Below are positions 16,487-24,233 of a DNA stretch of 64,000 bases, piece by piece. The DNA is from Haloparvum alkalitolerans (GTDB lineage Archaea; Halobacteriota; Halobacteria; Halobacteriales; Haloferacaceae): positions 62,001-126,000 of the forward strand of contig NZ_JBNLIA010000005.1 of assembly GCF_050122995.1 (NCBI RefSeq), in the 5' to 3' direction. The notes under the pieces are model-generated. The model saw only the letters and a list, made by a program, of their open reading frames with translations. It had not been told where the DNA came from and did not search any database. Within the stretch, counting starts at the first letter, position 1, and every line of letters begins with the position of its first letter. A program made the position numbers and the translations under genes.

Positions 16487-16851
16487 CCGTGCCGGACGCG
16501 ACGCCGACCGAGGACGAGGAGACGGCCGCGGACGGACGGACGGCCGACTACGAGACGGCCTCGCTCGAAGAGCTGGAGGCGACGCCGCACGCGACCGTCT
16601 TCCCCGACGCCGAGCCGCGGACCGTCAGGCTGTCGCTGGCGGCCGACGAGCGCGTCCCGACGCACGACCACCCCGGACGGGACGTCCTCATTCACGTCCT
16701 CGACGGGGAGATCGCGCTCGAGTTGAACGACGAGACGGTCGCCCTCGCGGCGGGCGAGTTCGTCCGGTTCCCCGGCGAGACCGACGTCTCGCCGCTCGCG
16801 CGCACCGACGCGACCGCGCTGGTCGTGCTCGCGCCGCGAGCGGACGACTGA
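16483..16851 (+). CDS. Cupin-domain protein
   Basis: 122 residues, single cupin barrel: RVPTHDHPGRDVLIHVLDGEIALELNDE carries the first motif (two histidines, HDH) and GEFVRFPGETDVSPL the second, where the usual last histidine is replaced by a Ser/Pro region, so a metal site would be incomplete. Start taken as GTG at 16483, overlapping the upstream stop; a second GTG lies at 16489. Co-transcribed with DUF2249 copy 1. Likely a small-molecule or redox sensor, or a ligand-binding partner; not determined. Confidence 0.8.
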   Translation: MTVPDATPTEDEETAADGRTADYETASLEELEATPHATVFPDAEPRTVRLSLAADERVPTHDHPGRDVLIHVLDGEIALELNDETVALAAGEFVRFPGETDVSPLARTDATALVVLAPRADD

Positions 16852-16963
16852 GGCGGGCGCCGCGAACGGGCCTCCACGTTTCGGGGCTTTTTGAACGTCC
16901 CACCAGTCGAGGACACTTCACAGCCGAAGCGTTCGACGTGGGGCACGCGCTATCGGCGATCAC

Positions 16964-16980
16964 TAACTGAATGTCAGTTA
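16964..16980. repeat. Inverted repeat TAACTGA-ATG-TCAGTTA
   Basis: Perfect 7-base arms with a 3-base loop, 40 bases past the stop of the minus-strand zinc-ribbon gene. It could form a terminator hairpin for that gene or mark the edge of the AT-richer islet 16960-17290. Confidence 0.45.
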
Positions 16981-17020
16981 TAGGACAGGAAACCGGATCG
17001 GTCGCGGATCTGAGTGTTCT

Positions 17021-17167
17021 CTAACTGTGTTTCTTCAGCAGTTTTCTGGCACTCGTATCCAGATACTCATTGCAGATGGGGCACTTCTTCCCGATGTCCA
17101 ATTCATCGATGTCCTCGAAGACAGTACCACAGTTCCCGCCAGCATCCTCACATGTTACTCGAACCAT
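17021..17167 (-). CDS. Small zinc-ribbon protein
   Basis: A 48-residue frame: MVRVTCEDAGGNCGTVFED, then DIDELDIGKKCPICNEYLD and a basic tail ARKLLKKHS. C6, C13, C29 and C32 (the last two as CPIC) form a plausible zinc site, like the small CPxCG-type zinc-finger proteins widespread in haloarchaea. TTTATG at 17191-17196 (minus strand) is 24-29 bases before the ATG, as expected for a leaderless gene. Composition is more AT-rich than its neighbours, suggesting a separate origin. It has no obvious partner; function unknown. Confidence 0.72.
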   Translation of the reverse strand: MVRVTCEDAGGNCGTVFEDIDELDIGKKCPICNEYLDTSARKLLKKHS

Positions 17168-17190
17168 ATCCAGATGTCCTGTCGAGGATA

Positions 17191-17196
17191 CATAAA
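17191..17196 (-). promoter_or_regulatory. TATA box of the small zinc-ribbon gene
   Basis: Minus-strand TTTATG, centred about 26 bases before the ATG at 17167. Confidence 0.6.
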
Positions 17197-17290
17197 GTCA
17201 CCTCTAGACTCGAGAGTAATACCCTGTGTTGAGATATACTCGGGCTTCGACGATTCTGTTGCGGACGGGGATACCGAACACTGTGAACCA

Positions 17291-17311
17291 CCTCGGGGGC
17301 AAGCCCCGAGG
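17291..17311. mobile_element. Perfect hairpin resembling an IS200/IS605 (TnpB-type) element end
   Basis: CCTCGGGG-GCAAG-CCCCGAGG has 8-base perfect arms and a 5-base loop. Read on the minus strand, the hairpin with its flanks (GAAGCAGGCCGAGTG before, TGGTTCAC after) resembles the subterminal hairpins of haloarchaeal IS200/IS605 tnpB elements and their non-autonomous derivatives, as I recall them. No tnpA or tnpB is present, so at most a relic. The match is from memory, not from a search. Confidence 0.35.
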
Positions 17312-17382
17312 CACTCGGCCTGCTTCGCCCGTAGAAGCGCAACGAATCTACCCCCGGTGTCTCTCTGAGACGGCAAGTGCTC

Positions 17383-17394
17383 CGAACACGTTCG
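17383..17394. promoter_or_regulatory. CGAA-N4-TTCG palindrome of the second DUF2249 gene
   Basis: CGAACACGTTCG, perfect match, ending 39 bases before the ATG at 17434. There is no recognisable TATA box between box and start. Confidence 0.75.
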
Positions 17395-17433
17395 GGGGAA
17401 GCTCCGGGGGATCGCGGTCCGTAGCGTCGCCCG

Positions 17434-17733
17434 ATGCCCCGACTGGACGCCGACTTCGAAAACGCGCCGACGCACCGCCCCACGGAGACGCTCGACGTGC
17501 GGGAACTCGGCCCGCCGAAGCCGCTCTCGCAAACGCTCGAACGGCTGGCGGAGCTGGACGACGAGACGGTCCTGATCCAGCGCAACGACCGCGCGCCCCA
17601 GCACCTCTATCCGAAACTCTCGGACCGAGGCTACGTCTTCGAAACGGTCGAGCAGGCGGACGACGGCGGGAGCGACGGGCGCGGCAAAAGCGGCAAGGTG
17701 GTCGTCACCGCCATCTGGAGGGCCGAGCCGTGA
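17434..17733 (+). CDS. DUF2249 domain protein (copy 2)
   Basis: 99 residues: ETLDVRELGPPKPLSQTLERLAELDDETVLIQRNDRAPQHLYPKL, then a strand GYVFETVEQ and VVVTAIWRAEP, matching the DUF2249 core. The N-terminus is longer than copy 1. The palindrome 39 bases upstream defines the start. Its TGA stop overlaps the GTG of the next gene (GTGA), so it is co-translated with the MIP18-like protein. Confidence 0.88.
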   Translation: MPRLDADFENAPTHRPTETLDVRELGPPKPLSQTLERLAELDDETVLIQRNDRAPQHLYPKLSDRGYVFETVEQADDGGSDGRGKSGKVVVTAIWRAEP

Positions 17734-18308
17734 ACTGGCTCCGCGGCGGCGACGCGGACGACGACGTCTTCGACGAGGAGGGCGCGTACGTCCCCGAGCA
17801 CCTTCCCGAACCGGGAGCGTTCCTGGACGGCCACGAGGTGTTGACCGGCGACGACCACCTCGCGGTCCACGCCGCCTCCCGGGAGCGGTTCGAGGAGTTC
17901 GGCGTCTACGACGCCACCTTCGGCTACAACCTCGCACAGCTCAACCGCGACACCCGGCATCCCGACGCCGGCCTGCGATACGCGGTCGACGACGTGGCCC
18001 CGGACGTGCTCCGCGTGGAGTTCACGCCGACGACCGCCTTCTGTCCCCAGAGCGGGACGCTGGTGACCGGGATCTTCCGCGCGTGGAACGCGAGCGAATC
18101 GGAGTACCGGCTCGTCTCGGTCCGCGTCGCCCCGATGCATCAGCACAGCGAGGCGACCAACGAGAAACTGGCCGGGCTGGAGGAGCGATACCTGGAGACG
18201 GGCGAGGTCGCGGTCGACGAGGAGTCGCCGACCGCGTCGGGCGCCGACGAGTCGGAGACGGGCACCCGCGAGGACGGCGGCTCCGGCGCCTCCTCCGCGC
18301 CCTTCTGA
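17730..18308 (+). CDS. MIP18/CIAO2-like (DUF59-type) protein
   Basis: 192 residues. The segment VEFTPTTAFCPQSGTLVTG, followed by RLVSVRVAPMHQHSEATNEKL and LEERYLETG, aligns by eye with the C-terminal half of eukaryotic CIAO2/MIP18 (FTPT-x3-C...TL, then H-x-SEEAVNKQL), including the reactive cysteine. CIAO2 proteins help deliver iron-sulfur clusters; an analogous maturation role for an anaerobic respiratory enzyme is inferred. Residues 1-65 are an acidic N-terminal region and the tail after 155 is low-complexity (Ser/Gly/Glu). GTG start overlaps the upstream stop. No signal peptide, so cytosolic. Confidence 0.65.
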   Translation: MNWLRGGDADDDVFDEEGAYVPEHLPEPGAFLDGHEVLTGDDHLAVHAASRERFEEFGVYDATFGYNLAQLNRDTRHPDAGLRYAVDDVAPDVLRVEFTPTTAFCPQSGTLVTGIFRAWNASESEYRLVSVRVAPMHQHSEATNEKLAGLEERYLETGEVAVDEESPTASGADESETGTREDGGSGASSAPF

Positions 18309-18312
18309 GTCC

Positions 18313-18324
18313 CGAACGTGTTCG
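18313..18324. promoter_or_regulatory. CGAA-N4-TTCG palindrome of the third DUF2249 gene
   Basis: CGAACGTGTTCG, the same 12-mer as at 16204-16215, ending 39 bases before the ATG at 18364. Confidence 0.75.
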
Positions 18325-18363
18325 TGGCAACCCGGAGGAGCCCGGGGCCCCTACGTCGGCGTG

Positions 18364-18603
18364 ATGTCCACGACCGACGACTCCGACCCCGCGACGGAGG
18401 TGCTGGACGTGCGCAAACACGAGGGACCGCCGTTCCCGCTCATCGAGGAGGCGCTGGAGGAGCTCCCGCCCGGCGAGTCGCTGACGCTCGTCAACTCCTT
18501 CGAGCCGGAACCGCTGTACGACGTGCTGGACGACCGCGGGTTCAGCTACCGGACGGAACGGGTCGACGAGGGGGAGTGGCGCGTACACATCGAGCACGCG
18601 TAG
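18364..18603 (+). CDS. DUF2249 domain protein (copy 3)
   Basis: 79 residues: EVLDVRKHEGPPFPLIEEALEELPPGESLTLVNSFEPEPLYDVLDDRGF followed by WRVHIEH, the canonical domain. The ATG at 18364 is chosen over GTG at 18361 because it keeps the 39-base distance to the palindrome. Third paralog within 2.4 kb, each with its own box, so it is a regulon of repeated small proteins rather than one transcript. Confidence 0.88.
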   Translation: MSTTDDSDPATEVLDVRKHEGPPFPLIEEALEELPPGESLTLVNSFEPEPLYDVLDDRGFSYRTERVDEGEWRVHIEHA

Positions 18604-18766
18604 CGCGCGGCGGTCCCTCGGTCCGCCGACTCACCCGATCCCAGCCCCAACCCCGACCCCGTCGGCGCCGGTAACACGCGGATCACTACCCGACACCGAT
18701 GTCCGCGAGCGCTTATGCGTCCGCCTTTCCTAGCGATCGGTGCGCAACGCAGTCCCATCTATCCAC

Positions 18767-19420
18767 ATGTCTCAGAAAGCCGATTACGCAGACGACGCTC
18801 AGATCGACGAGTCGCTCGACGACCAGCCCGACGACGAGACCATCGCGGAGACCGTCGCGAATCTCGAGGCCAACGGCTTCGAGGTCGCCGTGGTCGACAG
18901 CGCCGCGGACGCGCTCGAAGCCGTCCAGTCGCGGGTTCCGGCGGGCGCCTCGGTGATGAACGGCCACTCGACGACCCTCGAAGAGATCGGGTTCGCGGAG
19001 TACCTGAGCGAGAGCGACCACGAGTGGGAGAGCCTCCCCGACCGGATCTGGAGCATCGACGACGACGCGGAGCGACAGGCCGCGCGCCGCGAGGCGCAGA
19101 CCGCCGACTACTTCCTCGGGAGCGTCAACGCGATCGCCGAGACCGGCGAGCTGGTCGCGGCCGACCGCTCGGGGAGCCGGATCGGCGCCTACCCCTTCGC
19201 CGCCGACAACGTCGTCATCGTCAGCGGCGTGAACAAGATCGTCGACGACCTCGACGCCGCGCTCGACCGCCTCGAGTCGGTCGCCTATCCCCTGGAGAAC
19301 GAGCGCGCGAAGGACGCCTACGGCGTCGAAAGCGCCGTCGCGAAGCAGCTGATCTTCCGGCAGGAACTCGAGGAAGGGCGGACCACCGTCGTCCTCGTTC
19401 GCGAACGGCTGGGGTACTGA
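18767..19420 (+). CDS. LUD domain protein (LutC/YkgG-like)
   Basis: 217 residues. ASVMNGHSTTLEEIGFAEYL and the later DYFLGSVNAIAETGELVAADRSGSRIGAYPFAADNVVIVSGVNKIV carry the LUD (DUF162) pattern of lactate-utilisation proteins, here without LutA/LutB neighbours. The ATG at 18767 is preferred over one 27 bases upstream, which would add a non-conserved extension. It sits next to the anaerobic island but has no CGAA-N4-TTCG box. Stand-alone LUD proteins of this kind have no assigned reaction. Confidence 0.85.
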   Translation: MSQKADYADDAQIDESLDDQPDDETIAETVANLEANGFEVAVVDSAADALEAVQSRVPAGASVMNGHSTTLEEIGFAEYLSESDHEWESLPDRIWSIDDDAERQAARREAQTADYFLGSVNAIAETGELVAADRSGSRIGAYPFAADNVVIVSGVNKIVDDLDAALDRLESVAYPLENERAKDAYGVESAVAKQLIFRQELEEGRTTVVLVRERLGY

Positions 19421-19436
19421 GGGGGAAGCGGTCGGC

Positions 19437-20780
19437 TCAGTCCTCGAGCCGCGGGAACTGACCGATCGTCTCCTCGCGGAACGCCTCCTCGTCGAAGGCG
19501 TACTCCTCGTCGAGGAAGTCGATGACCTGGTGAGTGTCGCGCATCGCGTTCTTCAGACACGTCGAGGCGCCCGGCGAGGGCGTGATGTTGAAGATGACGT
19601 CGTCGCCGGTGAGCTTCGCCTCGCCCATGTCGAGCGACTTGCGCTCGGTGTCGACGATCTGCGGGCGGACGCCGCCGTAGCCCTTCGCGCGGTCGATGTC
19701 CTCGAGCTCCGCGGTCGGGACGACCTTCTGGACCTCGGGGAGGAACGCGCGCTTGCCGACCTCGGGCACGTCGTACACGAGGTTCCGGAGCACGTAGGGA
19801 AGCAGGATGCGGTCCGCGAGGATGTTGGCGTAGCTGAGCGCCGCCGCGGGGCGGAGCCCGAACACGTCGAAGAAGTCGCTCACGGTCGAGATCCGGCCGC
19901 GTTCGAGCGTCGGGACGACCTTCGCGGTTGGGCCGAAGCGCGTGATCGAGCCGTCGTGGACGTCCGCGTCGCCGTGGACCGCCGCGAACGGGAGCTTCTT
20001 CATCTGGAGGGTGTACACCTTCCCGTTCAGGAAGTCGTCCGCGAGGAAGAAACTGCCAGCGACGGGGAGCAGCGAGAGGTGCTCGCCGTACCCCATTTCC
20101 TGGGCGATCTGGAGGCTGTGGGAGCCGGCGGCGACGACCGTCGTGTCGGCGTACAGCAGGCCGGCGTCCGTCTCGATCCGGAAGTCGTCCGTCTGCTCGG
20201 TGATGTCCGTCACCTTCGTGCCCGTCAGCACGTCGACGCCGTCCTCCTCGCGGGCCTCGTCGACGAACGACTGGGAGGTCATCCCGTAGTCGACGACGTA
20301 GCCGTCCGGCGTCTGGAGCGCGAGCATGTCGGTGTTCGGGTCGCGTCCCTCCACCACCTTCGGCTCCAGGTCCTCGATCTCGTCGCGACCGATCGGGCGG
20401 AGCTTCGGATAGAGGTCGCCGAAGCCGTCGTCGTGGTACCGCTTTTCGAGACTGCGGACCTCCTCGTCGCCGACGCCCAGCACCATCTTGCTCCGCTTGC
20501 TGTGCATCTCGCGGTCGGGGTCGACGTTCTCCAGGTAGCCCGCGAGCAGCTCCGCCCCCTCCTTGACATCCTCCGCCTTCTCCAGCGTGTAGTTCGTCTC
20601 GATGTCGCCGAAGTGAAGCGTCTGGGAGTTGTTCGTGTGATGGGAGTTGATCGCCGCGATCTCCTCCTCCTTCTCGACCAGCGCGATCCGTTCGATGTCC
20701 GTAAACTTCGCCGCGGTGTACAGCAGCGACGCGCCGCTTATCCCACCGCCGACGATAACTAGGTCATATTCTTCTGACAT
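19437..20780 (-). CDS. mqo: Malate:quinone oxidoreductase-like FAD enzyme
   Basis: 447 residues. FAD-binding GGGISGA at 11-17, then NNSQTLHFGDIETNYT, SKRSKMVLGVGDEEV and KGYGGVRPQIVD, which match the Mqo/LhgO family of FAD-dependent 2-hydroxyacid oxidoreductases; membrane-associated oxidation of malate with quinone as acceptor is the best reading. GGAGGT lies 8 bases before the ATG at 20780, and a 17-base palindrome centred on CACGTG overlaps the leader (20793-20809), so this gene has a structured leader, unlike most here. L-2-hydroxyglutarate oxidase is the main alternative. Confidence 0.82.
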   Translation of the reverse strand: MSEEYDLVIVGGGISGASLLYTAAKFTDIERIALVEKEEEIAAINSHHTNNSQTLHFGDIETNYTLEKAEDVKEGAELLAGYLENVDPDREMHSKRSKMVLGVGDEEVRSLEKRYHDDGFGDLYPKLRPIGRDEIEDLEPKVVEGRDPNTDMLALQTPDGYVVDYGMTSQSFVDEAREEDGVDVLTGTKVTDITEQTDDFRIETDAGLLYADTTVVAAGSHSLQIAQEMGYGEHLSLLPVAGSFFLADDFLNGKVYTLQMKKLPFAAVHGDADVHDGSITRFGPTAKVVPTLERGRISTVSDFFDVFGLRPAAALSYANILADRILLPYVLRNLVYDVPEVGKRAFLPEVQKVVPTAELEDIDRAKGYGGVRPQIVDTERKSLDMGEAKLTGDDVIFNITPSPGASTCLKNAMRDTHQVIDFLDEEYAFDEEAFREETIGQFPRLED

Positions 20781-20792
20781 GTGTTCCGACCT

Positions 20793-20809
20793 CCGAGCAC
20801 GTGCCTCGG
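20793..20809. repeat. Inverted repeat in the mqo leader
   Basis: CCGAG-CACGTGC-CTCGG, 5-base arms around a palindromic CACGTG core, 13 bases upstream of the mqo start and touching the GGAGGT site. It could mask ribosome binding or be an operator. Confidence 0.4.
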
Positions 20810-20970
20810 TCTACGTTATCCGTCGACACTCCCCCAACTTAACACCGTTTATCCGTTCCCGACGGATCGACGACCGTCGAGGGGGTATTTCGGCCGGTTC
20901 CGGCCACCGATTCACGTCGTTCGTCGAACCCCCGGTTCGGCGGTCGTGAAGGGGCCGAAGAGCGACGCCG

Positions 20971-22107
20971 TCAGACGGGGTGGTCGACGACCACGCCCCG
21001 GACCTCGATCCGGGCGCCGCCGTCCGCGGCCGCCGTCACCGACGGCTCCCAGCCGTGGGCGTCCGCGATCGCGGCGACGATCCCGGTTCCGAGCCGCAGT
21101 TCCCCTTCCCGTGAGACGGCCGACTCGAAGAACCCGTCCCGCTGGTCGGCCGGGATACCGGGGCCGTCGTCGGCGACGTAAAAGCCCGGCTCCTCGGCGA
21201 GCGGGCCGACGCGAACCCGCACGTCCGCGCCGGCGTGTTCGACGCAGTTGCGGAACAGGTTCTCGAACAGCTGGAGGAGCCGGCTCCGGTCGGCCCGAAG
21301 CTTCAGGTCCGCCTCGACCGACAGCGTGGCGTCGGCGGTGTCGACCGCTTCCCACGCCGCCCGCGCGGTCGCGCCCAGCGAGACGACCTGGGTGTCCTGG
21401 ACCTCGTGGCCCTGCCGCGCCAGCGTGAGCAGGTCGGACACGAGCTCGTCGATCCGGTCGAGCGCACGCGCCGCGGTCGAGAGGTGCTCGGAGTCGTTCC
21501 CCTCCCGCTCGATGTCGACCCGTCCCAGCGCCACCGCGAGCGGGTTTCGGAGGTCGTGAGCGATCACGCCCGCGAACGACTCCAGCCGCTCGATCCGCGT
21601 CTCGGCCCGCTCCCATTCCATCTCGTGTCTGACGATCCGGGCGACGAGCTCCGCGAACGTCACCTCGGCGTCGGAGAAGGGACGGTCGCGCGGCGCCGAC
21701 GAGACGAAACAGATCGTGCCGAGCTCGTCCTGGGTCGTCTCGAAGGGGACGCCGAGGTACGTCTCGAGGCCGTGCACCTCGTAGGCGCGCTCGCCCGCCC
21801 ACCCCTGTTCGGCCGCGTGATGGAGCGCGACCGTCTCGCCGCGCTCGATCGTCCGCTTGCAGTAGGACTCCTCGTAGCTGCGGACGACGCCCGCGGGGTA
21901 GTCGCCGTCGGGCGGGTCCGTGCTCTCGGTCGCGACCCAGTAGTCGCTATCCGGATCGATCCGCGTGACGTGGGAGTTGTCGACGCCGAGGTGCTCGCGT
22001 GCCACCGCTATCACGCGCCGGACCGTCTCGTCGGCGTCGAGGTCCTCGTCGTCGGCCAGCCGGTAGATCTCCGCGCGCGCCGCAGCCGAATCCTCGATGT
22101 CCGTCAT
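20971..22107 (-). CDS. GAF-domain sensor histidine kinase
   Basis: 378 residues, no membrane helices. GAF domain about 20-165 (VTRIDPDSDYWVATES, SYCKRTIERGETVALHHAAEQGW, YLGVPFETTQDELGTICFVS), then HisKA with phospho-acceptor H184 (IAHDLRNPLA) and a HATPase with N box (LFRNCVEHAG) and DDGPGIP. Cytosolic sensor kinase without fused output; partner regulator not nearby. Upstream TTCTTAAGTAAT suggests a leader of about 45 bases. Confidence 0.9.
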   Translation of the reverse strand: MTDIEDSAAARAEIYRLADDEDLDADETVRRVIAVAREHLGVDNSHVTRIDPDSDYWVATESTDPPDGDYPAGVVRSYEESYCKRTIERGETVALHHAAEQGWAGERAYEVHGLETYLGVPFETTQDELGTICFVSSAPRDRPFSDAEVTFAELVARIVRHEMEWERAETRIERLESFAGVIAHDLRNPLAVALGRVDIEREGNDSEHLSTAARALDRIDELVSDLLTLARQGHEVQDTQVVSLGATARAAWEAVDTADATLSVEADLKLRADRSRLLQLFENLFRNCVEHAGADVRVRVGPLAEEPGFYVADDGPGIPADQRDGFFESAVSREGELRLGTGIVAAIADAHGWEPSVTAAADGGARIEVRGVVVDHPV

Positions 22108-22296
22108 GAAACTGATCGCTCCGTCAGCCTCTCTCGCAGATGCTGATAAGGATTACTTAAGAAATAACGGGGGTTACGTGCGCGTTCGGGTTCAGTCAAC
22201 GGTTCGAAGGCTGAACGCGAGTCCCCGGGTCGGAGAACGCTCGGAAATCGCATCGTGCGGATCCGGGAAAGCGGTCGACGGAGGCGGACCGCGTCG

Positions 22297-23337
22297 TCAG
22301 GCCTCGGCCGCCTCGCCGCCGAAGACCGGGGAGGTCGCCTCCTGCGCCTCGAGCAGTTCCTGGTACCGGTTACGGATGGTGACCTCGCTCATGTCGGTCA
22401 CCTCGCTGACCTCCGCCTGCGTCACGTCGAGGTTGGTGAGCATGCCGGCGGCGTACAGCGCGGCCGCGGCGAGCCCCACCGGCGACTTGCCGGAGTGGAC
22501 GTTCTGCTTCTTGGCGTCCTCGAGCAGTTCGCGGGCGAGCCGCTCGGTCTCGTCCGGCACGTCGAGGTCGGACGCGAACCGGGGGACGTACTGGACCGGG
22601 TCGGCCGGCTTGATCTCGAGTTTGAGCTCGCGGTTGATGTAGCGGTACGCGCGCTTGAACTCCTCGGCGTCGACGCGGCTGACGGCCGCGATCTCGTCGA
22701 TCGAGCGCGGCACCTGCTCCATGCGGGCGGCGGCCTGCAGGCTCGCGGTCGCCATCCCCTCGATGGAGCGGCCCGGGAGCATGTCCTGCTCGAGTGCCTG
22801 TCGGTAGATGACGGAGGCGGTCTCGCGGACGTTGTCCGGGAGGCCGAGCGCGGAGGCCATCCGCTCGATCTCGCCGAGCGCCTGCTTCAGGTTGCGCTCC
22901 TTCGAATCTCGGGTGCGGAACCGCTCGTTCCACGTGCGCAGCCGCTGCATCTTCTGGCGCTGGCTCGACGAGAGGCTGTTGCCGTAGGCGTCCTTGTCCT
23001 GCCAGCCGATGTTCGTCGAGAGCCCCTTGTCGTGCATCATGTTCGTCGTCGGGGCGCCGACGCGCGACTTGCTGTCGCGCTCATTGGAGTCGAACGCGCG
23101 CCACTCCGGCCCGCGGTCGATCTCGTCGTCGTCGACGACGAGGCCGCAGTCGGCACAGACCGTCTCGCCGTGCTCGGTGTCGGATGCGAGCTGGCCGCCA
23201 CACTCGGGACAGGTCAGCTGGCGCTGGCTTTCGGTCTCGTCCGCGTGCTCGTCCGTTCGCTCCGCGGCCGCGTTCTCGGTTCGGTCTCGCTCGTCCGTCT
23301 CGGTACCCTGGTGGGTGCGGAAGGTGGGTGTACTCAT
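22297..23337 (-). CDS. tfb: Transcription initiation factor TFB (TFIIB)
   Basis: 346 residues. N-terminal zinc ribbon C43/C46/C61/C64 (CPECGG..CADCG), a B-reader-like stretch (ARVGAPTTNMMHDKGLSTNIGWQDKDAYG read in part), then two cyclin repeats (GEIERMASALGLP..., SPVGLAAAALYAAGMLTNLDVTQAEVSEVT). It recruits RNA polymerase to TATA/BRE promoters; haloarchaea carry several TFBs, so this is one paralog. The ATG at 23337 fits the family; an upstream in-frame ATG would add 12 residues. Two TATA-like sites lie upstream (about 23365-23380 and 23432-23441). Confidence 0.95.
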   Translation of the reverse strand: MSTPTFRTHQGTETDERDRTENAAAERTDEHADETESQRQLTCPECGGQLASDTEHGETVCADCGLVVDDDEIDRGPEWRAFDSNERDSKSRVGAPTTNMMHDKGLSTNIGWQDKDAYGNSLSSSQRQKMQRLRTWNERFRTRDSKERNLKQALGEIERMASALGLPDNVRETASVIYRQALEQDMLPGRSIEGMATASLQAAARMEQVPRSIDEIAAVSRVDAEEFKRAYRYINRELKLEIKPADPVQYVPRFASDLDVPDETERLARELLEDAKKQNVHSGKSPVGLAAAALYAAGMLTNLDVTQAEVSEVTDMSEVTIRNRYQELLEAQEATSPVFGGEAAEA

Positions 23338-23431
23338 TGTGAATGGGCTGGAGGGCGCCGGGCCGAAAGACACAAAAATAAACGATGTGCCTTTCAGTGG
23401 TTTGCTTCACTCATAGTTAGGTGACAGGAGT

Positions 23432-23441
23432 ATATAAATCC
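23432..23441. promoter_or_regulatory. Strong, nearly symmetric TATA element upstream of tfb
   Basis: GTATATAAAT (plus strand) or ATTTATATAC (minus strand). On the minus strand it could start a tfb transcript with a long leader; on the plus strand it would start near 23460, where only a four-codon ORF (ATGGGACTCGGATGA) is met, so a non-coding RNA is possible. Confidence 0.4.
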
Positions 23442-23598
23442 ATCGTGTGACACGCACACATGGGACTCGGATGAACAACCCTGATCGTCTTCTCTCGGGG
23501 TTGAGACACAGACACAGAGGCGTTTCGGGAGTCCCGTTCCCCGACCCGCGGTCGCCGACAGAAACCGTGGTTTAAATACTGCTTCGGCGGGGACGATC

Positions 23599-23615
23599 CC
23601 CGAAGACCCTTCGGG
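23599..23615 (+). repeat. Leader hairpin CCCGAAG-ACC-CTTCGGG
   Basis: 7-base perfect stem between a TATA-like TTTAAATAC (23571-23579) and the ATG at 23637, so it lies near the 5' end of that gene's leader. Confidence 0.4.
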
Positions 23616-23636
23616 CGTCGCCGCGGACGGGGATGT

Positions 23637-24152
23637 ATGAGCGAGGACGGCCCCGACCTCTCGGTCGAGGAGTTCGTCGACTACTGTCGGACGCAAGCGG
23701 GCCTGTTGTCGGGGTCGGTCGACACCATGACCGCGGAGGCGGAGGAGCTGCTGGACGAGGTGGACGACTTGCTCGACTCGTTCCGCGAGCGCGTCGACGA
23801 GGCGGAGACGGGCAGCGCCGACCGCCCGGACGCCCCGACCGCGACGCCCCCCGAGCCGAGTCCGGACGCCGCGCCCGCGGAGGACCCGCTCGCGGACCTG
23901 GAGCGGGAGATCGAGCGGAAGCAGTCGCTCGTGGAGGCGAAGCAGGCGCGCATCGCCACGTTCCGCGACCTGGCGGCCGCGTACGAGGAACTCGCGGACG
24001 AACTGGCGGCGGAGGCCGCGGACGGCCGCGAGGCGCTGGAGCGCGTGGCCGCGTTCGAGGCCGACCGCGACGCTCCGGCGTACTTCCCCGAGCGGCAGAC
24101 GGTGCTGGAGGCGGCGAGCGACGAGGAGCCGGACGACGAGCACGCGGGCTGA
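23637..24152 (+). CDS. Acidic coiled-coil protein of unknown function
   Basis: 171 residues, strongly acidic, two helical stretches (about 5-55 and 80-145, heptad-like ADLEREIERKQSLVEAKQARI...YEELADELAAEA) joined by a Pro/Ala/Glu-rich linker. No catalytic motif, no membrane helix. The ATG follows TTTAAATAC by about 58 bases, giving a ~30-base leader with a hairpin. I recognise it only as a haloarchaeal-style hypothetical protein; a scaffolding or nucleoid role would be speculation. Confidence 0.75.
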   Translation: MSEDGPDLSVEEFVDYCRTQAGLLSGSVDTMTAEAEELLDEVDDLLDSFRERVDEAETGSADRPDAPTATPPEPSPDAAPAEDPLADLEREIERKQSLVEAKQARIATFRDLAAAYEELADELAAEAADGREALERVAAFEADRDAPAYFPERQTVLEAASDEEPDDEHAG

Positions 24153-24233
24153 TACGGGGTTCGCGACGGTCCCCTCCACGATTTCGAAGCGGAGCCGACG
24201 GCGTTTTGTCCGCCCGAATCGGACTGATCACTC

